A DNA stretch of 64,000 nt from Flavobacterium amniphilum (GCF_023634845.1 NZ_JAMLJL010000001.1:310001-374000); one strand, 5' to 3'. Shown: positions 9,870 through 19,386, counted from the first letter of the stretch. Made by a program: numbers and translations. Notes: generated by a model not told the origin, from the sequence alone.

Positions 9870-10982
9870 CTATACTAAATCTGCTAATTCCTGTCCGATT
9901 AAACTTCCTATTGCGACTCCCATTCCTCCCATGCGGACACCACAGTATACATTTTCCGAAAGTGGTTTGACAATGGGTTTTTTATGGGCACCAACTCCCA
10001 TAATACCGCTCCATCGGTGGGCAATGGTGAAATCTGTGGATGGCAAAATTACAGTTTTTAATAATTCTTCGAGTTTATTTTGGATTAATTCTGTCTGGTC
10101 AAGAATTGTGGTGGTTTCACCTTCAAAATCTAAATTCCTTCCGCCTCCGAACAATATTCTGTCGTTTATGTTTCTGAAATAATAGTAACCTCTGTCCAGA
10201 TGGAATGTTCCTTTGATGTCTAAACCCGGAATGGGTTCTGTGATTAAAACCTGTGCCCGTGCCGGTTTAACTTCGCCATGAGTCAATTCTCCTGCAAATC
10301 CATTGGTGGCAAACAATAATTTTTTTGTTTTAAAACTGAAGTCATTGACCTGGATTTCAACTTCACTTCCAGAATCGGTAAAGTGGGTTACATTTTGCTG
10401 GTTTAGAATCTGTACACCATGCATTTGTGCTTTTTTCAATAACGCCTGCATCATGTTTCCGGTGTCGATCTGTGCTTCAAACGGATTGAAAATGGTATAT
10501 TCTTTTATGTTTTTAAATCCGAAACGGTCTACGTTCTTTTCAAAAACATCGGCTTTGAATAACGGACGTAAAATATCATTGATAAAGGGTAGTTTCTGAA
10601 TACATTCGTTATAAGTGCTGTCGTCGCTTTCCAAAAATAATTCGTAACCGCCATATGGTTTTAGGTCGATTGCTTCATCACCCAAATTTTTACGGAGTAA
10701 TTGTAAACCCGACCATCTTTTTTTGACTAGTTCTATAACTTCTTCTTCGGTGTGTGATTTCAAATCATCAATGATTTCAGATAAACTTCCAAAGCAGGCA
10801 AAACCGGCATTTTTTGTGCTCGCGCCTTCAGGCAAAATTCCTTTTTCAAGTATTAAAACCTTGGCATTCGGAAACCTTTCTTTAAGTGCTATCGCGGTAT
10901 GTAGACCCACAATGCCACTACCCACAATAGTATAATCAACATTGGTAAACCAATTTTTTAACTCCCAGTAACTTAAATTCAT
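9870..10982 (-). CDS. FAD-dependent oxidoreductase of the DAO family
   Basis: 370 residues. The N-terminal Rossmann motif is VDYTIVGSGIVGLHTAIAL with the acidic residue at LILEKG, and the C-terminal end (YCGVRMGGMGVAIGS) closes the FAD site as in D-amino-acid-oxidase-fold enzymes. The sequence GASTKNAGFACFGS resembles glycine/D-amino-acid oxidase relatives of the PuuB/SolA type. The substrate cannot be read from the sequence. Its ATG overlaps the histidine kinase stop by ATGA, so translation is probably coupled. Confidence 0.88.
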   Translation of the reverse strand: MNLSYWELKNWFTNVDYTIVGSGIVGLHTAIALKERFPNAKVLILEKGILPEGASTKNAGFACFGSLSEIIDDLKSHTEEEVIELVKKRWSGLQLLRKNLGDEAIDLKPYGGYELFLESDDSTYNECIQKLPFINDILRPLFKADVFEKNVDRFGFKNIKEYTIFNPFEAQIDTGNMMQALLKKAQMHGVQILNQQNVTHFTDSGSEVEIQVNDFSFKTKKLLFATNGFAGELTHGEVKPARAQVLITEPIPGLDIKGTFHLDRGYYYFRNINDRILFGGGRNLDFEGETTTILDQTELIQNKLEELLKTVILPSTDFTIAHRWSGIMGVGAHKKPIVKPLSENVYCGVRMGGMGVAIGSLIGQELADLV

Positions 10983-12124
10983 CTTCTAAATGTAATTTGA
11001 AATGTTGTTCCTTTTCCGATTTCTGAATGCAAAACCTTAATTTTTCCTTTATGATATTCTTCTACAATACGCTTGGTTAAGGAAAGACCGAGTCCCCAAC
11101 CTCGTTTTTTGGTTGTGAAACCGGGTTCGAATATGGTCCGAAACTGATTTTTTGGAATTCCTTTTCCGGAATCTGTGACTTTAATTTTGGCTGTTTTTCC
11201 GTCGTCTTCGATCCTAATGTCAATTTTACCACGGCCTCTCATCGCATCTATGGCATTTTTAACCAGATTTTCGATTGTCCATCCATGTAGAGTGTGATTC
11301 ACACGTATTGGGATTTCATAATCGGGAGCGGTAAAAGTAAATTCGACCTGACCGGCAAAACGTGATTGCAAATAGTCGTAAGAATGTCTTGTTTCCTGAA
11401 CCAAATCTTTGATTTCGAGTATGGGTTCAGAACCAATTTTGGAGAATCTGTCGGTTATATGCTGTAAGCGATCGATGTCTTTTTCGATTTCTTCAACCAT
11501 TACAGGATCAATATTGTCGGCTTTCATGATTTCCAGCCAACCGATCAATGATGATAACGGTGTTCCGATTTGGTGAGCCGTTTCTTTCGCCATACCCGCC
11601 CAAAGTTTATTTTCGGTAGAGACTTTACTGGCTTTGTAGTAGTTGTAGACCAATCCTCCGAAAAGCAAAATAATGAGCAACAAGGCGATCGGGTAATATT
11701 TTAATTTGGTCAGCAAAGGGGAATTGGCATAATACAGATATCTGAATTTACCTTTATCATACTCAATTTCAATTTTGTTATTAGAACCTTTATAAATTGC
11801 TAAAAGCCTTCTTATTTTTTTCGGATCATTGATGATTTCATCATCAATGTTACTGGCACCCAGAATGCTGTCGTTTGCATCTGTCAGGATATTTGGGATG
11901 GTACTATTGTTTGTGATAATCTGTAAGGGTAAGTCAACATCGGTATTGTCACTGGCATTTTGCAGTGTTTTTTGTGCCGTTGCCCAAAGCTCCATTTTGT
12001 TACGCTCTTCGTTTTTGAATATTTGGAAGAAGGTATAGGTATTCCACAAAATCAGCACAGTGATTAGGAAAGAAGCGAGTATGAGGATCCAGCGCGTGGT
12101 GTTACTTCTGTCTGAAAAATTCAT
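10979..12124 (-). CDS. Membrane sensor histidine kinase without an adjacent response regulator
   Basis: 381 residues from the ATG at 12124; a longer reading from 12190 would run through the divergent promoter. Two transmembrane helices (about 11-32 and 140-162) flank an extracytoplasmic sensor of roughly 105 residues. The phospho-acceptor histidine is in AKETAHQIGTPLSSLIG near residue 181. The HATPase part has ENLVKNAIDAM, DSGKGIP and the G2 box KKRGWGLGLSLTKRIVEEYH. No receiver gene is nearby, so it is an orphan kinase here. It begins a three-gene leftward unit with the oxidoreductase and mtgA. Confidence 0.92.
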   Translation of the reverse strand: MNFSDRSNTTRWILILASFLITVLILWNTYTFFQIFKNEERNKMELWATAQKTLQNASDNTDVDLPLQIITNNSTIPNILTDANDSILGASNIDDEIINDPKKIRRLLAIYKGSNNKIEIEYDKGKFRYLYYANSPLLTKLKYYPIALLLIILLFGGLVYNYYKASKVSTENKLWAGMAKETAHQIGTPLSSLIGWLEIMKADNIDPVMVEEIEKDIDRLQHITDRFSKIGSEPILEIKDLVQETRHSYDYLQSRFAGQVEFTFTAPDYEIPIRVNHTLHGWTIENLVKNAIDAMRGRGKIDIRIEDDGKTAKIKVTDSGKGIPKNQFRTIFEPGFTTKKRGWGLGLSLTKRIVEEYHKGKIKVLHSEIGKGTTFQITFRR

Positions 12125-12165
12125 AGAATCAATTGAGTGGTTAAATATAGTAAAAATGCAATTGC

Positions 12166-12173
12166 TATCTTTG
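12166..12173 (+). promoter_or_regulatory. Probable -7 box (TATCTTTG) for the SH3-like secreted protein gene
   Basis: TATCTTTG matches TAnnTTTG and lies 16 bases before the ATG at 12190, implying a very short leader. Confidence 0.5.
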
Positions 12174-12189
12174 TAAAAAACCAGTATCA

Positions 12190-13068
12190 ATGAAAATAAA
12201 ACTTATGTTCTTTTTTCTGTTGTGCCAATGTTTAAGCTATTCACAGGAGGAATTTAATCATAGTGGCTATTGGCCACAAGAAAATGAAGAAACTATTGTC
12301 GGGGTTAAAAATTGTTACATACGAAGCGAACCAAGTACTTCCGGATTGCTTTTGGATTCACTTCAAATGGGAAGTAAAGTTAAAATTCTTAGGACTACCG
12401 AAAATCTCCAAAAAATTAAAGGGATTAATACGAATTGGGCTGAAATACAATATAGAACATCAAGAGGAGATTTGAAGTTGGGTTATATCTGGAAAGGATT
12501 TTTGGCATTGGGTTTTGTATCTGTTGGAGAAGAAAGGTATTTGACTACTATTGCTAAAATAACACAAAAGACAAACAAAGATAATTACACCGAAAATATT
12601 TTCCATATCGCTACAACTGTACTCAATCCTGAAAATGAAGTTCTAGCCGAAAAGGTTATTACAAAGAATGTTATTGAGAGCCGTTATTTCCAAAGCAAAG
12701 CAATAGGCGGTTTGGGTATGGACAATCTGAGTAATATTTACCGTATCAGTTTTAACGGAGAGGCATGTGGCGTGCCGAGTTATTACTTTTATTTTGGATG
12801 GAATGGCAAAGAATTAATTGAATTGCCTGAGAAAATGGAAGTAGGAGATGCCGGTGTGTTTTACCATTCGGAAACGTTTTTGTTTCCCAAAGAACCGGGA
12901 GGAAAGCCAAATTTTATATTCAAAGACATTGAAGATGCTGAAGCAGTCGATGATACTTCGGAGCTGTATGATATTTCAAAATCAAAGGAAACCTATACTT
13001 GGGACGGTAAAAAGGCAACTTTAATCAAAACCCAGAAATTTAAAAAGTTCAGAAAAACGTTAGATTAA
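12190..13068 (+). CDS. Secreted SH3-like domain protein, unknown function
   Basis: 292 residues with a signal peptide (MKIKLMFFFLLCQCLSYSQ). Residues 35-105 look like a bacterial SH3 domain (VKNCYIRSEPSTSGLLLDSL, then KVKILRTTENLQKIKG and WAEIQYRTSRGDLKLGYIWKGFL). The remainder is a beta-rich region I cannot assign, ending in a basic tail. Similar proteins in Bacteroidota are annotated only as SH3-domain proteins. It stands alone, divergent from the histidine kinase. Confidence 0.75.
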   Translation: MKIKLMFFFLLCQCLSYSQEEFNHSGYWPQENEETIVGVKNCYIRSEPSTSGLLLDSLQMGSKVKILRTTENLQKIKGINTNWAEIQYRTSRGDLKLGYIWKGFLALGFVSVGEERYLTTIAKITQKTNKDNYTENIFHIATTVLNPENEVLAEKVITKNVIESRYFQSKAIGGLGMDNLSNIYRISFNGEACGVPSYYFYFGWNGKELIELPEKMEVGDAGVFYHSETFLFPKEPGGKPNFIFKDIEDAEAVDDTSELYDISKSKETYTWDGKKATLIKTQKFKKFRKTLD

Positions 13069-13097
13069 TAATCTTTCCGATAACAAAATCGTTTTCT

Positions 13098-13105
13098 TAC
13101 TTTTG
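13098..13105 (+). promoter_or_regulatory. Probable -7 box (TACTTTTG) for the flavin reductase gene
   Basis: TACTTTTG fits TAnnTTTG and lies about 18 bases before the ATG at 13123. Confidence 0.5.
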
Positions 13106-13122
13106 TTCAAAATCTGATTTAA

Positions 13123-13998
13123 ATGAAAAGTTTTTCACCAAAAGATATACCAACACCTCAATTACAAGGTTATTTGCAAGGTGCCATTGCGCCAAGACCA
13201 ATCGCTTTTGCCAGTACGATGGACGAACAGGGAAGACCCAATTTGTCACCTTTCAGTTTTTTCAATGTATTTAGTGCAAATCCTCCAATTTTGGTTTTTT
13301 CTCCGGCCAGAAGAGTGAGGGGAAACACAACCAAGCACACTTTGGAAAATGCAATTGCAACAAAAGAAGTAGTGATCAATGTAGTGAATTATGATATTGT
13401 TCAGCAAATGTCACTATCAAGTACCGAATATGCCGAAGGTGTCAACGAATTCGAAAAGTCAGGTTTAACCGCAATTCCTTCAGATGTTGTAAAACCGTTT
13501 CGTGTAGCCGAATCACCTGTGCAATTTGAATGTAAAGTGAATGAAATTATACATTTGGGAACTGAAGGCGGTGCCGGAAACCTGATTATCTGCGAAGTGG
13601 TGCGTGTACACGTGAATGAAGATGTTTTGGATGAAAACGGTGTGATTGACCAACATAAAATTGATTTGGTTTCACGTCTGGGCGGAAATTGGTATTCGCG
13701 TTCGAACCAAGGTTTGTTTGAAGTGCCAAAACCCTTGGTAACACTGGGTGTAGGGGTAGATTCTATACCAGAGTTTATTAAGAAAAGCAGCGATTTCAAC
13801 GGAAATGATTTAGGTATGTTAGGGAACATAGAAGCATTGCCAACTGAAGAAGAAATTGCTATCTTTGTCCAGGAAAATTTTACCGTGAAAGCGGTTTTGA
13901 GTGCTGATGACCGACAGAAAGTCAATCAGTTAGCTAAAGAATATTTAAACAAACAAGATATACTTTCCGCATGGAAAGTATTATTGGCAAAGCAATAA
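13123..13998 (+). CDS. Flavin reductase-like FMN-binding split-barrel protein
   Basis: 291 residues. The split-barrel fold is indicated by LQGAIAPRPIAFASTMDEQG near the start and by NLSPFSFFNVFSANPPILVFSP, the classic flavin reductase/DIM6 pattern, with GNTTKHTLENA binding flavin. The C-terminal 80 residues, after the FMN domain, are helical. The physiological electron acceptor is unknown. The DUF3127 gene begins 12 bases downstream. Confidence 0.85.
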   Translation: MKSFSPKDIPTPQLQGYLQGAIAPRPIAFASTMDEQGRPNLSPFSFFNVFSANPPILVFSPARRVRGNTTKHTLENAIATKEVVINVVNYDIVQQMSLSSTEYAEGVNEFEKSGLTAIPSDVVKPFRVAESPVQFECKVNEIIHLGTEGGAGNLIICEVVRVHVNEDVLDENGVIDQHKIDLVSRLGGNWYSRSNQGLFEVPKPLVTLGVGVDSIPEFIKKSSDFNGNDLGMLGNIEALPTEEEIAIFVQENFTVKAVLSADDRQKVNQLAKEYLNKQDILSAWKVLLAKQ

Positions 13999-14009
13999 AT
14001 TTAGAGAAT

Positions 14010-14387
14010 ATGGAAGTAACAGGAAGAATTAAAGTAATTAACCCTACACAGGACGTTAGCGCATCATTCAAGAAAAGAGAGTTAGTGGTTACAACTGATG
14101 AGCAGTATCCACAGCACATTATGATTGAATTTACTCAGGCAAAAGTGGATGATTTGAATAACTTCCAAGTAGGTGAGCAGGTTAAAGTTTCTATTAATTT
14201 AAGAGGTCGCGAGTGGACAAACCCTCAAGGTGAAACTAAATATTTCAACTCAATTCAAGGTTGGAGAATCGAGCGTTTACAGCAAGAAGCACCGGCTGCG
14301 CAACAAATGCCTCCAATGCCGGCTGCACAGGCTTTTGAACCGGCTACATCTTTCAATGAAGAAGAGCACGATGATCTTCCTTTCTAA
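14010..14387 (+). CDS. DUF3127 OB-fold protein with an SSB-like acidic tail
   Basis: 125 residues from the ATG at 14010, giving MEVTGRIKVI, where DUF3127 proteins begin; an upstream in-frame ATG at 13971 lies inside the flavin reductase gene. The domain (about 1-90) is predicted to be an OB fold. A Pro/Ala/Gln-rich linker follows, and the protein ends in EEEHDDLPF, closely resembling the acidic C-terminal tip that single-stranded DNA-binding proteins use to recruit partners. I infer a nucleic-acid-binding protein; no activity is established. A strong hairpin follows the gene. Confidence 0.8.
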   Translation: MEVTGRIKVINPTQDVSASFKKRELVVTTDEQYPQHIMIEFTQAKVDDLNNFQVGEQVKVSINLRGREWTNPQGETKYFNSIQGWRIERLQQEAPAAQQMPPMPAAQAFEPATSFNEEEHDDLPF

Positions 14388-14420
14388 TAAGAATTAAAAG
14401 GAATTACAAGAAATAGTTTC

Positions 14421-14474
14421 AAATCCCAAATTTCAATTGATTGTGCTTTTGCATAAAATTGAAATTTGGGATTT
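14421..14474 (+). terminator. Strong inverted repeat between the DUF3127 gene and aat
   Basis: A perfect 18-bp stem: AAATCCCAAATTTCAATT at 14421-14438 pairs with its complement at 14457-14474. The U-run is weak. A related stem occurs at 33658-33709. Confidence 0.65.
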
Positions 14475-14494
14475 TGCATTTATAGATTTAGAAT

Positions 14495-15136
14495 ATGTAC
14501 CTAATCGATAAGGAATTATATTTCCCGCCAGTAGAACAAACTTCAAAAGAAGGCGTATTGGCCGTTGGAGGCGATTTGTCTCCTGAAAGACTGCTTTTGG
14601 CTTATAAAAGTGGAATTTTCCCTTGGTTTGATGACGGTGATCCCATAATGTGGTGGTGTCCGGCTGACCGCATGGTGTTGTTTCCGGAAGAATTCAAGCC
14701 CTCAAAAAATATGCGGAACCTCATCAATAAAGGAGTTTTTAAAGTGACCATGAACAAATGTTTCAAGCAGGTCATGGAAAATTGCCAACAGGTTTACCGT
14801 CCGGATCAATACGGAACCTGGATCACAGATGAAATGATTGATTCGTATACTTTCCTGCATGAAATAGGACGGGCAAAATCAGTGGAAGTCTGGTTGAACC
14901 ATGAACTGGTTGGCGGATTATACGGCGTGGATATGGAACACGTTTTTTGTGGAGAAAGTATGTTTTCGAAAGTGAGTAATGCTTCAAAAGTGGCATTTGC
15001 GTATTTGGTACAATATTTAAAGACCAATAACTATAAATTGCTTGATTGTCAGGTTTATAATGATCATTTGGCCAGTTTGGGATGCCGTGAAATTGACCGG
15101 GAAGATTTTTTGGATATTCTGAAAGAACAATCCTAA
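14495..15136 (+). CDS. aat: Leucyl/phenylalanyl-tRNA-protein transferase
   Basis: 213 residues, full length. Family signatures are FPPVEQTSKEGVLAVGGDLS at the start, AYKSGIFPWFDDGDPIMWWCPADR (about 36-60), LVGGLYGVDMEHVFCGESMFS (about 140-160) and DCQVYNDHLASLG near the end. It adds Leu or Phe to proteins with N-terminal Arg or Lys, marking them for ClpAP-type degradation. Its stop overlaps the convergent VF530 gene by four bases. Confidence 0.96.
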   Translation: MYLIDKELYFPPVEQTSKEGVLAVGGDLSPERLLLAYKSGIFPWFDDGDPIMWWCPADRMVLFPEEFKPSKNMRNLINKGVFKVTMNKCFKQVMENCQQVYRPDQYGTWITDEMIDSYTFLHEIGRAKSVEVWLNHELVGGLYGVDMEHVFCGESMFSKVSNASKVAFAYLVQYLKTNNYKLLDCQVYNDHLASLGCREIDREDFLDILKEQS

Positions 15137-15351
15137 GCGTTTAATTTCGGTAAGGTTTTGATATATAATTCTTCTACTTTTTTTCTGGCCCAATCGGTTT
15201 TTCTCAAAAAAGTCAGGCTGGATTTTACCGACGGGTTTACTTTAAAGCAATTGATCGGAATGAGTTCTTCCAAAGTGTCAAAGCCATAAAAATCAACCAA
15301 AGTTTCAACGATGGTTTTTAATGTAACGCCATGTAGCGGATCTTTACTCAT
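15133..15351 (-). CDS. VF530 family (DUF2132) small DNA-binding-like protein
   Basis: 72 residues from the ATG at 15351 (MSKDPLHGVTLKTIVETLVD); a longer form from 15375 is possible. The motifs KDPLHGVTL, YGFDTLEELIPINCF, NPSVKSSLTFLRKTDWARKKVE are diagnostic of VF530 proteins, which are small helical proteins thought to bind DNA. The role is unknown. It follows thiF with 29 bases between and may be transcribed at the end of the thiamine operon. Confidence 0.88.
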   Translation of the reverse strand: MSKDPLHGVTLKTIVETLVDFYGFDTLEELIPINCFKVNPSVKSSLTFLRKTDWARKKVEELYIKTLPKLNA

Positions 15352-15380
15352 ATCAATTGGTTTACCTGTATGCAAAGGTA

Positions 15381-16091
15381 TTAAAATTTCAACTTGGTGA
15401 ATTGCCAGTTCAGTGTAGAAAAAAGTACCAATTCGTTTTCAAGTACGGGCAAGTCCATAATTAACTTCAATGTTTCCTGTGCCATCATCGTTCCGATAAT
15501 TCCGGGGAATGTGCCTAAAACACCATTTAAACTGCAATTTGGGACATTTTCGGGGTTGGGTGCTAGTGGAAATATATCACGGAGATTTTTGGAGCCTTTA
15601 TGGTTAAAAACAGCCATCTGTCCTTCAAACTTCAAAATACTTCCGTAAACCAAAGGTTTGTCGAGTTTGACGCAAGTATCATTTACTAAATAACGTGTTG
15701 TAAAATTATCACAACCATCAACGATTACATCAAAGCCGGATAGAATCTTTTCTGCATTATCAATCGTTAGCTTTTCATTAAAAACAGGGTAGTTTACATT
15801 CGGATTCAAACGTTGTAAAGTTGTTTTAGCACATTCGGCTTTTGAGAACCCAACAGATTCTTCGGAATATAAAACCTGACGGTGTAAATTGTGCAGTTCC
15901 ACTTTGTCAAAATCAATAATTCCGATGGTGCCAACTCCCGAAGTAGCCAGATATTGTAAAACAGGACAACCCAATCCGCCGGCTCCTATGACCAGTACTT
16001 TGGTATTCTTTAGTTTTAGTTGGCCGGATTCACCCACTTCAGGCAAAAGCATAGGTTTTCCGTAACGTAAGATATCAGTTATTGTCAGCAT
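15381..16091 (-). CDS. thiF: ThiF/MoeB-type adenylyltransferase (sulfur-carrier activating)
   Basis: 236 residues. The nucleotide-binding motif VLVIGAGGLGCPVLQYLA and IIDFDKVELHNLHRQVLY, followed by GFSKAECAKTTLQRLNP, identify the E1-like ThiF/MoeB/HesA family. It lacks the C-terminal rhodanese domain of some MoeB/MoeZ forms. The position directly after thiH supports activation of the ThiS C-terminal glycine for thiazole synthesis. A usual pair of zinc CxxC motifs is not evident. Confidence 0.88.
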   Translation of the reverse strand: MLTITDILRYGKPMLLPEVGESGQLKLKNTKVLVIGAGGLGCPVLQYLATSGVGTIGIIDFDKVELHNLHRQVLYSEESVGFSKAECAKTTLQRLNPNVNYPVFNEKLTIDNAEKILSGFDVIVDGCDNFTTRYLVNDTCVKLDKPLVYGSILKFEGQMAVFNHKGSKNLRDIFPLAPNPENVPNCSLNGVLGTFPGIIGTMMAQETLKLIMDLPVLENELVLFSTLNWQFTKLKF

Positions 16092-16142
16092 TGTGTTTTT
16101 TTAATTAAGTTTTTTGGAATTTTGATATTGGAATTAAAACTA

Positions 16143-17255
16143 TCACATGTATATTTTGTCCCAGTCTTTCCAAACCGGTTCGTATCCTTTTTTTGTTATT
16201 ATTTCTGCAATTTCACTTGCCGACCGTTCGTCACTGGTCTCAAATTGCTCCAATGATTGTGGATCTACAACATAACCGCCCGGATTGGTTTTGGAACCGG
16301 CACTCATTGATGTTACTCCGATTGGTATGATATTGTCACGGAATTTTTCATTTTCACGGGTTGAAATTGAAATCTCCAAGTCCTCATTCCATAAGCGGTA
16401 AGCACAAATCAATTGTAGTAAATCGCGGTCTTCCATGATGAAGTTAGGCTCGATGATGCCTTCTGCCGGGCGTAATCGTGGAAATGAAACAGAATATTTA
16501 CTTTGCCAATAGGTTTTCTGTAAATAATCCAGATGCAAGGCATTGAAGAAACTGTCCGTACGCCAGTCTTCCAAGCCCAACAAAACGCCCAGTCCAATTT
16601 TATGGATGCCGGCTTTACCGATGCGGTCCGGAGTTTCAAGACGGTAATCAAAATTGGATTTTTTTCCCTTCGGATGGTATTGTTTATACACATCACGGTG
16701 ATAGGTTTCCTGATAAACCAAAACAGTATGGACTCCGACTTGATGCAATTCCTCATACTCTTCCTTTGAAAGAGGTTGTACTTCCACAGAAATATTCGCA
16801 AAATCATTTTTAATCTGTGCCACTGCTTTTAGGAAATAGTTGATGTTAACGGTATAATTGGCTTCGCCGGTTACGAGAAGCACATGGTCAAATCCTGCCT
16901 TTTTAAGTTCAGCCACTTCCAGTTCGATTTCTTTATCGGTCAGGGTTTTGCGTTTGATTTTATTATCAAGGCTGAAACCGCAGTACGTACATATATTTTG
17001 GCATTCATTGCTCAAATACATCGGTGCATACATCTGTATCGTTTTACCGAAGCGCTTTTTGGTCAGTTGATGACTTTGCTGTGCCATTTGTTCCAAATAG
17101 GGTTGTGCAGCCGGTGAAATAAGTGCTATAAAATCATTTAAATCTCTTTTGCGTTTAGTTAACGCTAATTCAATTTCTTTTGAAGTTGTACTGTAAATCA
17201 GGGTTTGAACTTCATCCCAATTGTGTTTTTCAAAAACCGATGCAAAAGTGTTCAT
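16143..17255 (-). CDS. thiH: 2-iminoacetate synthase ThiH (radical SAM)
   Basis: 370 residues. The radical-SAM cluster motif is CQNICTYCGF (Cx3Cx2C, near residue 85). Further signatures are VLLVTGEANYTVN, YQETYHRDVYKQYHPKGKKS and LRPAEG. The enzyme cleaves tyrosine to dehydroglycine (2-iminoacetate) and p-cresol, supplying the C2-N3 part of the thiamine thiazole. It starts two bases after the thiG stop. Confidence 0.96.
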   Translation of the reverse strand: MNTFASVFEKHNWDEVQTLIYSTTSKEIELALTKRKRDLNDFIALISPAAQPYLEQMAQQSHQLTKKRFGKTIQMYAPMYLSNECQNICTYCGFSLDNKIKRKTLTDKEIELEVAELKKAGFDHVLLVTGEANYTVNINYFLKAVAQIKNDFANISVEVQPLSKEEYEELHQVGVHTVLVYQETYHRDVYKQYHPKGKKSNFDYRLETPDRIGKAGIHKIGLGVLLGLEDWRTDSFFNALHLDYLQKTYWQSKYSVSFPRLRPAEGIIEPNFIMEDRDLLQLICAYRLWNEDLEISISTRENEKFRDNIIPIGVTSMSAGSKTNPGGYVVDPQSLEQFETSDERSASEIAEIITKKGYEPVWKDWDKIYM

Positions 17256-17257
17256 GT

Positions 17258-18028
17258 TTAGTCGTTTAAAAAGGCTGTTAACGGGCTTGAGGCAATCGCT
17301 CGGTTGATGGTTTGCGCCAATTGTGCTTCATAGGCTTTTCTGCCTGAAACGACAGCTTCTTTAAAAGCTTCTGCCATTAATTTAGGGTTTCCGGCAACAG
17401 CAATGGCAGTATTGACCAAAACGGCGTCGGCACCCATTTCCATGGCGCGGGCTGCATGGGATGGCGCACCGATTCCTGCATCAACGATCACAGGAACCTT
17501 ACTTTGTTCAATAATAATTTCCAGAAAGTCTTCGGTTTTTAATCCTTTATTGCTTCCGATGGGTGATCCCAAAGGCATAACCGCAGCGGTTCCGGCATCT
17601 TCTAACCGTTTGCACAAAACAGGATCAGCGTGAATGTAGGGTAAGATGATAAAGCCAAGTTTGGCTAATTCTTCAGTAGCTTTCAGTGTTTCGATAGGAT
17701 CGGGTAGGAGATATTTTGGATCGGGATGGATTTCCAGTTTGAGCCAATTGGTTTCCAAGGCTTCCCGGGCCAATTGTGCTGCAAAAATAGCTTCTTTGGC
17801 ATTCCGGGCACCCGAAGTATTGGGTAATAAATTGATATGCGGATGGTTGATGTGCGATAAGATGGCGTCGGTTTCTGTTTCTAAATCGATGCGTTTTAAT
17901 GCAACGGTTACCAATTCGCTTCCGGAGGCCAGAATTGCTTCTTCCATTTGTAGGTTGGAACCGAATTTTCCTGTTCCTAAAAATAAACGGGAATTGAATT
18001 CTTTATCGGCGAGTTTTAATGTTGTCAT
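17258..18028 (-). CDS. thiG: Thiazole synthase ThiG
   Basis: 256 residues, full length for this TIM-barrel enzyme. [21 protein letters not shown] opens the protein, the Schiff-base lysine is in the VTVALKRID segment (near residue 44), and [20 protein letters not shown] plus [12 protein letters not shown] form the phosphate-binding end. It makes the thiazole phosphate carboxylate from DXP, ThiS-thiocarboxylate and dehydroglycine. Its start overlaps the thiE end by 26 bases. Confidence 0.97.
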   Translation of the reverse strand: MTTLKLADKEFNSRLFLGTGKFGSNLQMEEAILASGSELVTVALKRIDLETETDAILSHINHPHINLLPNTSGARNAKEAIFAAQLAREALETNWLKLEIHPDPKYLLPDPIETLKATEELAKLGFIILPYIHADPVLCKRLEDAGTAAVMPLGSPIGSNKGLKTEDFLEIIIEQSKVPVIVDAGIGAPSHAARAMEMGADAVLVNTAIAVAGNPKLMAEAFKEAVVSGRKAYEAQLAQTINRAIASSPLTAFLND

Positions 18029-18638
18029 ATAATTTTGAGTTGAGTTGTGGCACTAGTTGTGGGTTTTGTGTCAGTAATCCTGAAACGGCAACGCCGTAAA
18101 CACCTGTTTTTACAATGGGTCTTACATCTTCTAATTGGATTCCTCCAATGGCGAAAATTGGGGTTTTGATTCTTTTTGAAGTCAGCTTTGAAGCCACTTT
18201 CTCATAACCTTCCAATCCTAATACCGGACTGAGATTATCTTTAGTTGTGGTGAACTGGAACGGACCCAAACCTATGTAATCACATTTTTCTTCAACCCTT
18301 TGTAAAACATCTTCCAGTGTGTTGGCGGTTCCCCCGATTATTTTATCCCCGCCAAGAATTTCCCTGGCTGTTTTTATATTCATGTCGGTTAGTCCCAGAT
18401 GAATACCGTCTGCGTTGATTTCATAAGCGATATCGACATGGTCATTGATGATAAATGTCGCCGAATAAGTGTCACAAAGCAGTTTTACTGTATCGGCGAG
18501 TTCCAGGAATTCATCTTTACGGGCATTTTTAAAACGTAATTGTATCCAGTCGCAGCCATGGTCTAAAGCCTGTCGGATGTTATAAGTCTGCTCTTCAAAG
18601 CAGTTTCCCTGTGATATGTATTGTAATTTGCTAAGCAT
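18003..18638 (-). CDS. thiE: Thiamine-phosphate synthase ThiE
   Basis: 211 residues. The TIM-barrel signatures [31 protein letters not shown] and [14 protein letters not shown] match ThiE, with pyrophosphate-binding [13 protein letters not shown]. It couples HMP-PP to thiazole phosphate to form thiamine phosphate. Eight bases overlap the thiD end. This is the canonical copy; the shorter paralogue beyond thiD lacks several of these motifs. Confidence 0.92.
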   Translation of the reverse strand: MLSKLQYISQGNCFEEQTYNIRQALDHGCDWIQLRFKNARKDEFLELADTVKLLCDTYSATFIINDHVDIAYEINADGIHLGLTDMNIKTAREILGGDKIIGGTANTLEDVLQRVEEKCDYIGLGPFQFTTTKDNLSPVLGLEGYEKVASKLTSKRIKTPIFAIGGIQLEDVRPIVKTGVYGVAVSGLLTQNPQLVPQLNSKLYDNIKTRR

Positions 18639-19386
18639 GATGGTACCCCAATAGTGTGTTGTTTGTGTTTAAATAGTTTTCAATGTATTGTTTTGATTGT
18701 TGACAGGCCTTTTCAATAGAAAGGCCCAATGCAAGATTAGATGCTATGGCTGAAGACAGTACACAACCTGAACCGTGCTTCTGTTCAATGAAACTGACTG
18801 TCGGTTTTAATGTTGTTGTTTTATTTCCGGAATAGAGGTAATCTGTGCCTTTTTCGGTGGGATGGTGCCCGCCTTTGAGTAAGATGGCAGAGTATTTTGA
18901 CAATTCGGTTGTCATTTCTTCAATGGAAGAATGATTCGGATTTAACTGTCTGATTTCATCATAATTTGGCGTAATCAGAGTGGTTTCTTTTAAAATATCA
19001 ATTAAAACCGATTGATTTTCAACGGTTGCAAATTCAAATTCCGTAGTTGATTTTAGAACCGTATCCCAAACGATTTTGACTTCAGCGGAATGATTCCGGA
19101 CTTGTTTGATAATGTATTTCAAGTAATCCAATGAAGGGACGATGCCAATTTTAACCGCTTTGATAGTGTAGGTACCAAAGAGTTTATCTATCGAATGCAG
19201 TACAAAGTCTAAATCGGTCCATTGTATGCTATAGAATGCGTCTTCCGTCTGAATGGTATTACCGGTGAGAATACCCAAACCATACACCCGATGCTGTTCG
19301 AATGTTTTGATATCGGCCAATATACCTGCGCCTCCCGAAGGATCAAATCCGGCGATGCTTAAAACGAATGGACGGTTTGCTGACAT
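18631..19386 (-). CDS. thiD: Hydroxymethylpyrimidine (phosphate) kinase ThiD
   Basis: 251 residues of the ribokinase fold. FVLSIAGFDPSGGAGILADIKT opens the protein, LITPNYDEIRQL lies in the middle, LLKGGHHP (near 170) and the catalytic KHGSGCVLSSAIASNLALG (near 210) close the active site. It phosphorylates HMP and HMP-P. Its start overlaps the upstream TenI-like gene by 28 bases. Confidence 0.95.
   Translation of the reverse strand: MSANRPFVLSIAGFDPSGGAGILADIKTFEQHRVYGLGILTGNTIQTEDAFYSIQWTDLDFVLHSIDKLFGTYTIKAVKIGIVPSLDYLKYIIKQVRNHSAEVKIVWDTVLKSTTEFEFATVENQSVLIDILKETTLITPNYDEIRQLNPNHSSIEEMTTELSKYSAILLKGGHHPTEKGTDYLYSGNKTTTLKPTVSFIEQKHGSGCVLSSAIASNLALGLSIEKACQQSKQYIENYLNTNNTLLGYHHA

Noticed and set aside
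12125-12190. Longer N-terminus of the histidine kinase (start at 12190)
   Set aside because: It would read through the divergent promoter box and add a non-conserved segment before the first membrane helix.
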